Source of the DNA: Hofstenia miamia
Taxonomy: Eukaryota > Xenacoelomorpha > Acoela
Assembly: GCA_004352715.1 (NCBI GenBank)
Contig: SCFE01000047.1
Location: 1,072,606 to 1,136,605 of the forward strand
Direction: 5' to 3'
Length of the DNA: 64,000 bases
Part shown: positions 1 through 11,779 of the stretch, piece after piece
How the letters are laid out: each line of letters starts with the position of its first letter
How positions within the stretch are numbered: the first letter of the stretch is position 1
Program-made: the position numbers and the translations under genes
Notes under the pieces: generated by a model
Database searches by the model: none
What the model was told of the DNA's origin: nothing
What the model saw: only the letters and a program-made list of their open reading frames with translations

Positions 1-2390
1 GTAGACCATGAGCAGACAAAGCAACATACAATTATTGAGCATATACATAAATTCTCAATGGCTAACTCAATGATGTTAGCATTGCCATTTCATTACAAAA
101 GAGAAAATCATTATTTTAGAATTATCAAATATTTATGATTTACCCAAATTGCCATAGTTTGTATTCCTTAACAATGTGCTATTAATTTTGTCCATTATAA
201 ATTGAATAGTTTTAATATAAATATGTTCTGCATTATTTTTGAAAGGCATTATAGAAAAATATACTGTCAAATAATTTTTGCTGATTTTCAAGCAATACTC
301 ACTTATTGCTAAAGTTTTGCTCAAATTATTCTTGTAATCACTGGATATTGCATTTTTAAATATCTAAAGTGAGCACTTAGACTGGCCCATTACAAAACCT
401 GGGCTATTTGTAGCAAATATTTGGGAATGGATTAGAAAACTCATAGAAATTAACTAGAAATTGTATAGAAATGATTTAGAAAACATCTAATAATGGTTTA
501 GAAGATACTTAGAAGTCAATAATACGTGTAAAAAATGTCTAGAAAACCCTAAAACGACATTTAGAAAACGTTTAGAAGAAATCTACGTATTGCTTAGAAA
601 ACATTTTGCAACATCATTTGGTGGAAACGGAATAGCCTTCAGCAACATTGAGAAATTGTGTTATATAAGACATTTATCCGTCATGGATATTAAAACAACG
701 TACAATATGTTATGCCAATGTAATACGGATATACAACGTTTTATTGGTTATTGGTTTACTGACTGTATTTCATGCTTTATCTTAAGTGTGCAAGTATTAT
801 TTTTATTACCTTGAAATGTTCAGAAAAAAAATTTTGTAATAACACATTTTGCGATCTTTACTTGCTTTTAATTTTGTTTAAATGTAGATATAACTAATGA
901 GATTACAAATGAAAAGAAAACGGATTTAACATTTGATAACTTCGTTCAATACTAATTTTAAACAAAAAATTATGTATACTTTCAAATTTAACGGTATGTT
1001 AACTTCAAAAGGAAAGCAACAGTTATTGCTCAACAGATTTCTAAAAAATACTCTAAATATATACATTTAAATCTATAATATTCTGCCTTTATAAATTAGA
1101 ATTTCTTCTAAGAATTATTCTTAGGAATGATCCATATTTATTAAGATATAAGTATAGTCTTCCGCCATTTTGAAATTCTACATGCTATTGTCAGTGCAAA
1201 AATATACAATGCGAAATAAATCAAGAAAAATTATAGAGTGAAGCCACGTGTATTCCGACATTGGAAAAGGTGAATTGCTGACGGGACCCAATTCTAAAAT
1301 TCTTAAGCCTGTTAAAATACTTTTATAAAAATGTCCGGTTGAAAATATTCAGATTCATTGATATTGAAAGCAATTGTTTATCCTTGGAGTATGATTTTAC
1401 AGGAATTAACGTTTAGGCTTACGAGCATTTTTAAGAGGATACGTTAATTGCTAATATTGATAGATTTTCCATTGTCTCAATTATATAAGGATACCATACT
1501 CTGAACAGTCGTGTTGAGATGATATGATAACAATGATCCAAGAAGCTGAAATCTAGATTATTTATTATTTTGTAATATATGCTGCAGACAAATGGTGAAT
1601 CAGGTTGAGCAAGGCTTTATTAAATCATTTGATTCATCAATATCATGAAATGTTGTCCAATAGTGACAACTTTCTATTCAATTTTTCCAAAGAATCATGT
1701 TCACTAGGAATGACGTCATCATACACAAGACGGGTTGGGAACATTTATCACTGTTTTCATGATTCACAATACAGTTATAAAGTAGGGCTGTGCTTCACCC
1801 TAAAGCCAAATGTTCATATATCTCTCAACAAAATTTCTTTCTGTGGTGGGCAAGAAAGAGGTATTTGAGGCACACACCAAGGGATTGGGGTGTATTTTTT
1901 GAAGAAAAAAATCTTAAATGGAATCTATGTATGCACGTGGCAAAACCCTTCAATGAATTTTGAATTCTATGCAGTGGATGAATTATTCCAAACAGAGTTG
2001 ACATTGACATTTGCTTTAAAAAAAGGGCAATGGGCAGTCCAAAGAATTGTGACCATTTTCTAAATTAAGATAGTCTAATTTCGCCAATTGAATTATACTG
2101 ACCTATTAACAAGTAAATGAACATACATTTGTTAAACATTATGTGTTCATTCTGAATATATAAATTTTATTGCTGATTCTGTACAATTCTAAATTTCATT
2201 TATTTATTGGTAGCTATTGGGACAATATTGGGTGAGATATTGCTACTCAATTGTAAAATATATGCCCTGAGTAAATTAAATAGTTAAATTTTCATACTGA
2301 TTGAGTTTCAATGATTTCTACATTCTATTAATTTCTTTAGACATAAATTTCTCTTTTCGCTTACAATATTATGCAATAAACCATTTAAAC
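1..2390. other. No recognisable gene
   Basis: AT-rich DNA downstream of the oxygenase gene, probably including its 3' UTR. All open frames are short and unlike any family I know. The only structure is a patch at about 428-605 where TAGAAAAC-like octamers recur. Confidence 0.5.
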
Positions 2391-2391
2391 T

Positions 2392-2574
2392 TTATTTATA
2401 TCCATAAGTTTGTCCAAACTTCATTTCAGAATATTCTCTTGCATTAACAGGTTCATCATCATCATTGAGTGGAGACTTTATTGTTGCTGAGTAATCTGGA
2501 TAAAGGAAAAACGCCAACGATCGGCGTTCACCAGACTGCATCTGGTCATTTGATGGTGGAACAACACGATGCAT
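2392..2574 (-). CDS. 2OG-Fe(II) oxygenase exon 7 (third iron His, RxS, stop)
   Basis: 180 coding bases plus TAA, joined in phase 0 after ATTTTAG. It encodes MHRVVPP, with the third iron-ligand His, then ERRSLAFFLYPDY with the 2-oxoglutarate-binding R-x-S. The stop lies inside an AATAAA hexamer (2396-2391 on this strand). A further AATAAA lies near 2166-2171 and could be the real polyadenylation signal. Confidence 0.9.
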   Translation of the reverse strand: MHRVVPPSNDQMQSGERRSLAFFLYPDYSATIKSPLNDDDEPVNAREYSEMKFGQTYGYK

Positions 2575-4331
2575 CTAAAATATGTAAGATGATGCAAGCA
2601 AAATGAAGACAACTACATTAACTTAGCCTTAAACAAATTTCTAAGACTATATTAGGGTTTTGAAGTGAATACATACATTAATTCCCACATATAAAATATA
2701 TTTTCTTTTTCACTAGTGTATTCAATTGTTGAATGTCTTTAAATTATTGCACATTTTTTTGATGAAAAGTGAATTATTTATATTTTTTCAAGAAAATTCA
2801 ACAAGTGTACGAATTATTACCATAATGGAAAATGAAAATATTTTATGCGCATTTATTATTTTTAAGATTTGTAAAAGTCTAAGACGCAGAAACTTTTAAT
2901 GATCCTATATATTTTGATGTGCAAACTTTAGAACAGCATATATATTGCGGATGTATGAGGCGCAGATAATCATTTTACAGAATTGTAATTCAAACCTAGT
3001 GCACAATCTATGTATGAATAACAGTATTTGGCAAAGAAATCAGGCTTATTCATAATGTCAAATTGTATAATATACAAGAATCTACAATTTTCCATGTTGA
3101 CATACCTCTATGATTTTTACAATCATATTTGAAAATTTCGAATATAAATTGTGCAGGCATGACATTTAATATTTTTAACAAATAGTAATATTTGAAAATG
3201 TAGACATCCCACAAATAGTTTCCTAAAACAATATTATGAAAATACATGACACAGGCTTTTAGAAGCAGCATTTCATTGCTTTATAAAAGAATCTCTAATT
3301 TGTTAGTCATAAGCTTGAATTGCAATGTACTCTCCGTTAAGATCTAAGCAAATTGAATGTTTGTAAAGTTACAATTTGAAGGGAAATGGGATACTCTTTG
3401 TATTGAAAAATTTGAATAAAAATTAAATCATTTTCTATTTGCAATAACACATGATGAATTTATTTCGTTTTTTTCTGAAAATTGAAAGTCCGTGATTAGT
3501 AGACGATTAGTATATAACGTACTCTTATAGTATACATAGATACTAACAGTAGCTCGTAGCCTGTTATCAGTCCATTTCTGCATGAGATCGCCGATGTTGA
3601 CAACTGCACATCCAGGTATTGGTCCTACTGGAATGTAATCATCATTTTTATTTAATACCTCTAAACCACCAATTTCGTCTTGAAATAATACTGTTATTGT
3701 ACCGAAATCTGTATGTTCTCCACAACGAATTTGGTTGTGCTTTATTTCTAAAACTATGACATTTACAATTTTTCATTCAAAATATTTGCCTTCTGACAAG
3801 CATTTGTAAGCAAAAATTTTTTTTAATAAGAAATAGTACAGTTCTATTATAGAAGAGCACTTATATTAATTTACTTACTAAGAACAAACTTTTCCCTGAT
3901 TAACATCCCTAGTCAATTAAAATGGAAAAACTTGATTAGAATTTGGTAAGATCTTGGCAAGTTCTTACAACTCCATTGCAAAATTTACCATGATTTAGTA
4001 AAATCTTGACAAGATCTTATCAATTTTTGTAAAATTTTACCCTTTAACATTACCATTGTTTGACTTTAAAATTTCATTAGAAGATAAATAATTATTGTTT
4101 AACCCATTAAAATTTTTCAGAAAGCTCTGACAAACTTGCATTGGTACTAGTACAAATCATTAAAAGCAACAAACAAGCATGCTTTACGCAGAACTTATAG
4201 CACTGCATGCACCTAAAAGAAAATGCACTGGACAATATTGGTCAAGAAACTTATACCTGTTAGTATTGAAATTTCATCACTTCATTAAAAACTATTACTT
4301 CAGAAATATTTATTACAGAAATTGGAACAAA

Positions 4332-4369
<38 letters not shown>

Positions 4370-5697
4370 AGGAGTTCTTAATTTACTGGAGTTGAAACTT
4401 AATTTGTAACCTTAAAGTTTCCACTTATAGAAAATCAAATTGAGTTTATACAGAAAAATCAATTCCTAAACACATTTAATAACTCTTACAATACTCTAAC
4501 TTAATCGTAACTTCTTTGATTTGCGTTCCCTCTGCAGTGAATTTGTTAAAGAATATCTTAGTTTATTCATCTCATATTTAAAAAATGTGTTGCATATCGG
4601 TTGAACTATGGTTGTAAGTATTTTGCAATCGTCTTCAAGAATTCCTATTAAATTAGCGTACAAAACAAAAAGATTTTTAACATAATTTGCGCATCCTTTA
4701 GATTTCTCTGGAAGTAGATCAAATATAACGTAGCACCCAGAAACGTAGTAAAATAAAGCATTCGAAGGAAATTTTAAAGAACTTCGTGATAAAGCTGCTG
4801 TAAATTTGCTGTCAACATTTTCATTATCAGTATCTCCCAAAAGTTCAGTTTTATTTGAAAATCTATGAGCAATATAACCAGCAACATGAAATACAGCCCA
4901 ATTTTGCCATTGTTCAAGAGAAATTGAAGATTCCTCAATAACACTGTTTACAATTTCTAGATCATCAGAACTGAAAGGAGCTGCACACTGTTCGCATATT
5001 GAAACACATGGTAAATCATTAGAAGATATATTCAATTTATTCAGAATTTGTAATGTATGAGTTTTGAAGCTGCCATATACCTGAGCCACAGAAATAAAAT
5101 AGTTTCCACCACAGCCTTGTTGGTATCTTCCAAATGTATGCTCAAGATCATCAGACTGAATCTAATCCAGGAGCACGAATTGCATGCCTTCCTGCGATAA
5201 TAAAAATTTGGTTAAGCCAACCAAAGCATTCAAAGTGCGTCGCCAGCCAAATGCAGCCTTAAGAAGATAATCTAAACGATCATCATCACAACTTGAAATA
5301 ACAGCTTTATCTGGGTCAGCTTTTCGAAAACCAACATTGCAATTTTTAACATTGTTTATGTGAAACACTCGCATGACAAATGCCACGAAATCAGCCAGAT
5401 TGAAAACCTGCTCATAAATAAATTCACCAGTAGGATTTGCAACCGGAATTAATCGAGCAATGAAATGAGGACCTCCATTCAAGCATTTAACCATGATTGC
5501 AAGAATAGTCTTTGCCTTCACATTGGATGTATTTTCTGCATTGCCAAAAACATGCCCTTGGTGATATTGAAACTCTGACTTTATGTATATCTCGTCATGA
5601 ATTATCAAACAATATCGTTGAATGTTCTTCTCAAGCGAAGTAAAAACAGAGTCAATAAGATGTTTGCAAAATGTTTCGTTGATATGAATAAGGACTC

Positions 5698-5739
<42 letters not shown>

Positions 5740-8244
5740 AATGAAAATATTTTGCTCAACTTACTGAAATAATTAAGTACTTTTCGAGGCAAATCACTGA
5801 AATGTTCGCTTTATCATATACATTATGAGAGGTAGCATAATTAAAGTTGGAAACAAAATGGCAAATGCATTATAAAATACTAGTTACCTTTTCCAACAAG
5901 AGAAGGATATCTTAGACTTCTCATAGTGCTTAAGTTGTCTCCACCAACATTACAATGGAATTGATGAAAATAATTTGGATCCTAGTTTTATGATTTTAAT
6001 TACTAACAAAGTTATAAACGCATATACCTCCAACTTTAGTCCAATTGCTATTAAACGAAGAAGGCGCATAGATATACTTGCCATCATTTTAAAGAATTTA
6101 GTCATAATTCCTTGAAATTGAGGCACTTCCGTGGGCCACACCTAGAAAGCACATTAGAATAAATCTGAATCCGTTAACTAAGTAAATTTTTGTAATTATT
6201 GCAAGGAAAAACTTGTATATTAAAATTTGATTATTTATAAAATTAATAATACTCTGATTTATCATAGAATACGGATTTTGCAATAGATTTAGATTCAGGG
6301 TTGAAGAAATTGCAAATGCGTTTCCATGTCTTGTTAACAAGACGTGATTAATTAATCTTAGAACTGAAATGCTATCATAAAACTGACATTTACATTCATG
6401 TTCGGGATTGATGTTCGATCAAAACTTTGTCAAGGGAAAAATTATCACAATACTGCATCTGTAAAATGTGAAGGAAATTGTGTGAGTAGTTGCAATTGAA
6501 GAGTTTGCTAAGTTGCAGTGAAATATAATTACTCATGACAGAATTTTTTCTACAATTATTTTCACAAAATATTCGAGAATGACGAAAAAAATATCAATAC
6601 AACCAAGATAACAGCATACAATTTCGTGGGTCTTAATAACAAAACTGAAGTATTTGCAGATTTCAAATATGATGTCTGGTTTTTGTGTTTTTTGATGAGT
6701 AGCTATAAATCAAATGAATTGAATGACCATTCCAAGTCGATCAATATATAGATCAGAAATACTTTTTACATGAAACTTTCATCAAATGATTAAGAATAAT
6801 CTTCAATTTATAAATTAAAAAGGGAAAAATGCCAGTTTTTATTTAAACGTATACATTTAGCATCTGGCAGAAGCCTAATATTATATTGGCATTATTTATG
6901 ATCAGAATCAAGTAATAACATCACAAATGTAGATGGAAGATAAAATAATTTTTTGTTGTAGGAATTTCATCTTTATTTCAAATTTGTGATTCTTGGCTTT
7001 TTACCTGGTTTTAGCAGCAATGCCATCAACGCTTGTCAGAAAAAAATAGATGTTAGTTAGATTATTGTTTAGTTCACACTAAGCGATTGGGAATTAAAGA
7101 GTCATTCAATTTCTTTGCTGAACATCATTTGAAAATATTACTACTGCTCCGCTTGCATAATACATGTGGCATCCAACTCTTAACACCTCGGATCTTTCAG
7201 CAAAACTATTTACTGTAAACAAGCTGCTGTAAGATTTTCCGCATTTTTGAAGTAGGAACAAAAAGTTCTACTTTATTTACTCATTGACAAAAAAGGCATC
7301 ACAGTCCCCATATGTAATAATAAATTTCTTTCTGTATCAATCTGATAATCCAGCAATGCAATAACAATAAAGAAGGAATTTCCGAAAATGGAATGTAAAT
7401 TCTCACACTCTCTCATTAAGAAATAATACGATTTCTGTTGCTAAACAATTGTGTGAGAATGCAGGTTGATATCCACTTACAAAGAATATAGAACTTGTAT
7501 ATTAAAACGAAATTACAAAATTCGTAATTAGTATAATAAAATTACCCATATATTGTATCATATATATACATACATATATATATATATATAATTATATATA
7601 TATAATTTAAGTTTATAACTAGTGGATAAAGTATTTGCTACATAGGAAAAGAATGGGTTCACCTTTGTCATCTTCAGTTGCAAGTATACAATTATAGTGC
7701 TGACCTTTATGTCTTCCTTTATGTTTGTCACATTGAAGCTTTCTTTGAGATCCGCTGGTCTATCCATGTTGACTCTAAGCATATTTTTTACGTTTTCTTA
7801 CAGGGAATAGATTTTAATGAAATGATTTCCTAATATTGCTATAATCTATAATAATATTTTTTTTCATGCATATTAGTGCACAAATATTTTCGAAGAACAT
7901 TTAAAACACTAAGCAATGTTTCTATGAATAGTCATAATAGTCCTGTTTATGTAAACCATATTTAGTACCTATTTGACATATTTATCACATTAATTGATAA
8001 AATTATTTAAAAATTACTTTTCTCTTTCGAGAGGTGACCAGCCATTGTTAGTTTCATCGCGTAGGTACTTTTGCTTAATATTTTCTGGTAAATTGAAAAA
8101 TGTATGAGTGTATTTATGAAACTTCTCAATCTAAATGAGAAATAAATTTGTGTTTAGTAATTTTGAAATTCTAAGAATATCTTTAGGTATATTTCATGAT
8201 TTCTAGATTGTATAGCTAAGCTCTAAATCCGTATTAAACAATGC

Positions 8245-8277
<33 letters not shown>

Positions 8278-9358
8278 CAATTTATAAGCAAGTTTCTAGC
8301 AAACACTGCCAGTAGTTACAGTTTGCTTTTGATAGTTTACTCTGGCAATGAATGTAAACTATTTTCTTCACTGAATTGTAAAGCGTTTGATCAAATATCA
8401 ATAATTATATTACAAAACACAAGTTGATCTAATAGGCACACAAGTTGATCTAATAGGCAACTAAGGTTAGGGAAAAATTTATTTTTTGGAAGAATTGAAT
8501 ACAACAAAGTACAGCAGATTACAATTTTTAGCTAAAATTCTTGGAAATATGTTTCTCAAAATGCTTTCAGTATTAAAATTTTGAATCTGCCTGTGTAGGT
8601 TTTCAAAACAGGTGAAAAATTGTTCACCGCAATTGAAGTTGGATCAGATTTCTGCAACAAAGCTCTCCTAAAAGTTTGAAGGATCTTTTCTTGACTAAGT
8701 GCCTCGTTTGGTAGTGATTATATAAAGGAAAATAAATAAAAACGACTTAGCAATTAAAACTCACGTTATTTATCCAAAAATATAAAACTTTTCTTTATAT
8801 ACTTTTATTACCACATTGATTTTCACACAGACTTAAGAAATATAGGTCAATAATTCTAATATTTTCAAAAAGTTATATTCTATGAATACATGAAATGAAT
8901 ATATTAATTTAATAATTGCATCTATTTAGATGTCTTTCATTGCATGATAAAAGAATGCGCAAACACACATACTTTTGATATTAGTGGTTAGCTAATTCTT
9001 AATCCACCTAGCATATTGGTGGAAAATGAAATCATTAGCTAATTGTTTGATTGATCCATATTTCAGTAATACACTATTAAAAGTGAAAGCACATATGCTC
9101 TTATCCAAAAAATATAGTTTAGTGACTTAATTAAAATAAGAATGTTTACAAATTGAGTGAACCAAGAAGGATATGTCAACGCAAAATTCATACATCTTCA
9201 TCACTGACACCATGATTTCGAATGTAGAAAAACCCAACAGAAGTGAATATTGAAACCACTTCGTTTGCCAATGTGTTCAAGTCATTTTGAATATATTCAT
9301 CATCGCTATATTCCAAAGAAGCAACACTAAAGTCCAGAATAGGAATTGTGCTGACCAT
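2392..9358 (-). CDS. 2-oxoglutarate/Fe(II)-dependent oxygenase, isopenicillin-N-synthase-like; seven-exon host gene
   Basis: Spliced gene reconstructed by hand. CDS exons on the minus strand: 9358-9194, 8130-8018, 7774-7705, 6141-6028, 5981-5888, 3747-3548, 2574-2392 (including stop). They total 312 codons plus stop, the usual family length, and every junction keeps frame with GT..AG introns. The N-terminus (MVSTIPILDFS) and the region ending GFFYIRNHG match the non-haem dioxygenase N-terminal domain. The C-terminal double-stranded beta-helix carries the iron ligands HTD (in RCGEHTDFG, exon 6) and a second His (MHRVV, exon 7), plus the 2-oxoglutarate-binding R-x-S (ERRSLAFF). Family members are soluble enzymes that couple decarboxylation of 2-oxoglutarate to substrate oxidation; some, such as IPNS itself, use no co-substrate. 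The substrate cannot be read from sequence. Introns hold TA microsatellites and a P-like transposon relic. No coding lesion was seen, so it is probably functional. Family confidence is high; exon 3 has the least certain acceptor. Confidence 0.9.
3548..3747 (-). CDS. 2OG-Fe(II) oxygenase exon 6 (HxD iron ligands)
   Basis: 200 bp after TTTTAG, encoding (E)IKHNQIRCGEHTDFG through VVNIGDLMQKWTDNRLRAT, with donor GTTAGT. HTD supplies two of the three iron ligands. The stretch from GTITVLFQD to NIGDLMQKWT is the core jelly-roll signature. Confidence 0.92.
4335..4367. repeat. (TA)n microsatellite on one side of P-like relic
   Basis: About 16 perfect TA units, next to the 3' side of the transposase relic inside oxygenase intron 5. 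Confidence 0.95.
4496..5702 (-). pseudogene. P-element/THAP9-like transposase, internally deleted, in oxygenase intron 5
   Basis: On the minus strand the reading frame runs from 5702 to a stop at 4496, broken by one TAG at 5164-5162. Recognisable P-transposase blocks in order: LIIHDEIYIKS (first catalytic Asp), VKCLNGGPHFIARLIPV, NPTGEFIYEQVFNL, GMQFVLLD, IQSDDLEHTFGRYQQGCGGN (the block carrying the last acidic residue) and WAVFHVAGYIAHR near the C-terminus. The THAP DNA-binding N-terminus is missing, and much of the middle (GTP-binding/insertion region) appears deleted between EQVFNL and ADFVAFVMRVFHI. P elements cut and paste DNA using GTP; internally deleted copies can make repressors. The copy lies on the host gene's strand in its fifth intron, between two (TA)n tracts. 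It cannot encode an active enzyme. Confidence 0.85.
5701..5732. repeat. (TA)n microsatellite on the other side of P-like relic
   Basis: About 16 TA units exactly where the transposase reading frame is cut off at its N-terminal side. Confidence 0.95.
5888..5981 (-). CDS. 2OG-Fe(II) oxygenase exon 5
   Basis: 94 bp encoding DPNYFHQFHCNVGGDNLS to MRSLRYPSLVGK plus the first base of a Glu codon completed by exon 6. Acceptor AAACTAG, donor GTAACT. The next intron (5887-3748) is the one that contains the P-like transposase relic. Confidence 0.88.
6028..6141 (-). CDS. 2OG-Fe(II) oxygenase exon 4
   Basis: 114 bp, 38 codons in phase 0 after TTTCTAG, encoding VWPTEVPQFQGIMTKFF to LIAIGLKLE. Donor GTATAT opens an intron of only 46 bp. 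It matches the conserved helical stretch W...P.F...M..FF......L.RLIA.GL.L. Confidence 0.88.
7558..7608. repeat. Imperfect (TA)n microsatellite in oxygenase intron 3
   Basis: TA-rich tract with CATA and AATT interruptions. Confidence 0.9.
7705..7774 (-). CDS. 2OG-Fe(II) oxygenase exon 3
   Basis: 70 bp encoding VNMDRPADLKESFNVTNIKE and three more residues, with donor GTCAGC at 7704. The acceptor was chosen at ATGCTTAG (7775) because it restores both frame and the family pattern EREK..N..RP.DLKE.F. The upstream AG at the GTAAG does not keep frame. Confidence 0.8.
8018..8130 (-). CDS. 2OG-Fe(II) oxygenase exon 2
   Basis: 113 bp entered after a TTTAG acceptor. It encodes IEKFHKYTHTFFNLPENIK through NNGWSPLEREK and ends with two bases of a Lys codon before GTAATT. 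The text FF.LP...K.KY.RD....GW.PLERE is typical of this family between the N-terminal helix and the core. Confidence 0.88.
8251..8278. repeat. (TA)n microsatellite in oxygenase intron 1
   Basis: About 14 perfect TA units. Confidence 0.9.
8419..8460. repeat. 21-bp tandem duplication in oxygenase intron 1
   Basis: Two exact adjacent copies of CACAAGTTGATCTAATAGGCA. Confidence 0.85.
9194..9358 (-). CDS. 2OG-Fe(II) oxygenase exon 1 (start codon)
   Basis: 55 codons from ATG at 9358 to ..GVSDED, followed by donor GTATGA at 9193. The ATG is preceded on its strand by AT-rich sequence with an in-frame TAA. The residues PILDFS and GFFYIRNHG are the usual start of the dioxygenase N-terminal domain. 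Confidence 0.88.
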
Positions 9359-9695
9359 TATTTATAAAATTCTAAGACAATACAAATCTAAGATAAGAAT
9401 TTGTAAACAAAATTGCAAATTTAAATATTTGAAAAGAAATACAAAATTTAAAACCTTCCTGAATAAATTCAAGTAATATACGTCTCTTTCCCTGTGTAAA
9501 CTTTTTGTGTTAACAGCTTCAGGTTACCAGAAGTAGGTTTGCATTTGATGAATTGTTAATTGATAGCATCTACCTTTTAGTAATTGATAATTGATTGATT
9601 CAAGTGCCCAATTAATTTCAATTATCAATGCAAGATGCCATTGTTATATTGTATTTCTTTAAAAAGCTTGTTGAAAAAAAGTGTTTCTCGCTATC

Positions 9696-9696
<1 letters not shown>

Positions 9697-9732
<36 letters not shown>

Positions 9733-9845
9733 ATATAAAGGCAAACACNNNNNNNNNNNNNNNNNNNNNNNNNNNNNNNNNNNNNNNNNNNNNNNNNNNN
9801 NNNNNNNNNNNNNNNNNNNNNNNNNNNNNNNNNNNNNNNNNNNNN

Positions 9846-9880
<35 letters not shown>

Positions 9881-9890
9881 GCAAACACCC
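9697..9890. repeat. (TA)n microsatellite split by an N block
   Basis: TA arrays lie on both sides of an N block (9749-9845). Both arrays are followed by AAAGGCAAACAC, so the two sides probably represent the same locus read from two contigs, and the gap length need not be real. Confidence 0.85.
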
Positions 9891-10479
9891 GTGCATGCTA
9901 AGCAGAAGAAATTTCAAATTTCTGTATATCAAATTTATCGTATTTTTGCACTGGTTCAAATTTTCATACGCCAACCTCATTTCAAAATCTGGTAGGCTGC
10001 TTTACTTACTCTTCAGTGGTATTTACATAAAAACAGAAATATATCTTGATTACTGTTTGTTTTTGCAAATATAGAGAATGTATAAATTTATGAATTTTTT
10101 TCTAAGCAATAGTAGTGCACTAAGTTTTCTTATATCAGTACAAAATAAATAATTCTAATTCTGACAATTTTGCAAGGAATGTATTTTAAGGTACATTTCA
10201 AAAATAAGCTGTGAATGGAATTTTTTAATCAGTTAAGTCTAATGTGACGTATATAAGCAAGACATGTCATATAGCTTGTTGTATGGAATCTACTCTAGAA
10301 CATTGTTACCTACACGTTTATACAAAAGTGAATTTTAGTAATGTTGATCTACCAGTGGATTTGCCAAGGGAATGTTGACTGATGCTTCACGTACTCATTT
10401 AAAATAAAGCTTTATATAGTCTTCAATTATTCTTGTCTTTGCAAAGTATGAGCTGAATTTTAATTGAATTTTTGAGAAA

Positions 10480-11070
10480 TACGAATTGCTTACCTCAAAT
10501 GGCAAATTTCAGTGAGGCAGCAACTTCATTAGAGAATTATCTACTTTAATGTTTACACAGCTATTAGCAAGAAGAGCAAACACTTTAATAACGCAAACCA
10601 TTCCTGTTCAAAGTTTAAGCATTGTCAATACTAAACAAAGAAGGAGCACCTCAAGCTTCACTAACATAAATGATACTAAGTGCGAATCTATTCAGTCCAT
10701 AAGTGAAACTTATTTACTATTGCTTACTTCTTCTAATGAAGTTGAGGTAAAGGCAGGATTTATGATTTGGAACAACATGTGTTTGTGTGTTGATGAAGAT
10801 AAGCACCCAAACTATTGCGTAAACTGCTTGCATAATGCTTCTAAATCCGTGAATCCTCCAAATCTTCATAAACTCTTGCAAATGATATGTACTATGGGTG
10901 TGAATACAGCTGAGCCAGAAATCATATTTTCTAAACTCAATTTAGTGTTATAATCTCTGTGAACAAGCGTTGACTGAAGAGAGACTCCAGCATTTAATAA
11001 TTCTTGGTGTTCACAGAGAATTATGCCATTTCACATGTACTCAATTGCACTTGCACTGCCGTATCATAAG
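10480..11070 (+). pseudogene. hAT-superfamily transposase C-terminal relic
   Basis: An open frame at 10549-10953 contains NLHKLLQMICTMGVNTAEPE followed by IIFSKL, which aligns with the hAT dimerisation motif (FPN...LL.....PV.TA..ERSFS.L). The usual R is replaced and the frame then stops. A second frame at 10966-11060 continues with ALTEERLQHLIILGVHREL, the standard TEERL.GLALL.VHR tail of KRBOX/THAP-type hAT proteins such as the 52-kDa PRKRIP1-like family. The N-terminal BED or THAP domain and the first catalytic block are not found. hAT enzymes cut and paste DNA; this copy is dead because of truncation and frameshift. It sits upstream of the oxygenase gene and in the opposite orientation to it. 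Confidence 0.72.
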
Positions 11071-11779
11071 GGAATGGGTTTCTTAATGTTGAGCGCTTTT
11101 CTAAGATAAAACTTATTTTCAGATTTTGATTTATATATAATCATGAAAGATTATTTAAACTAGGCATCGAGTGTATATTATACACAAACAATCTGTAGAG
11201 TAGACCATTTCCAGTAACAATGAGACCCCCCTCCTCAAGATTTATTCCTTGACCATCCCAGCTCTAAAAATAGTTCTGAGAAATAGCATTGAATGCAACT
11301 AAGCTTTCAAAAATTTAGGAAATATTGAAATACTAAGTGACAAATGTCAATGCTATATTTGAAACTAAGCAAGTGAAATATGTATTTCTGCTAATAAATT
11401 AGGAACTATTCTTTCCTTATAAGGTTACACATTGCCGAGATAATCAAGCTAAAAACAATTTTGTAGTTAAAGGTTTATTTTTTAACACAGTTTTTCTTAA
11501 ATTTTCTAGTGTGGCAACATAGTCTTTTTTAGAATCCCCACTTGCTTGAGATTGACAATAGTTAGCTTTTACTATTACTTGTAGTCAACTTAAATGTTCT
11601 CTGTGAATAGTGAAATTCCAACGCATCTCAGCTGCCTGATTTCTTATGCGGACTTTAGTTATTAATTACGATCACCAACTATATTGCATTTTATTAACTA
11701 ATTAACTTCCACTTAGATTGACAGCAATTAATGAAATGGTCCTAGACCCAAAGCTGAGTCGTGCAATCAAGAACTGTTC

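Noticed and set aside
9618-9980. Frames running through (TA)n and N at 9.6-9.98 kb
   Set aside because: They consist of Tyr-Ile repeats from TA microsatellites and undefined bases.
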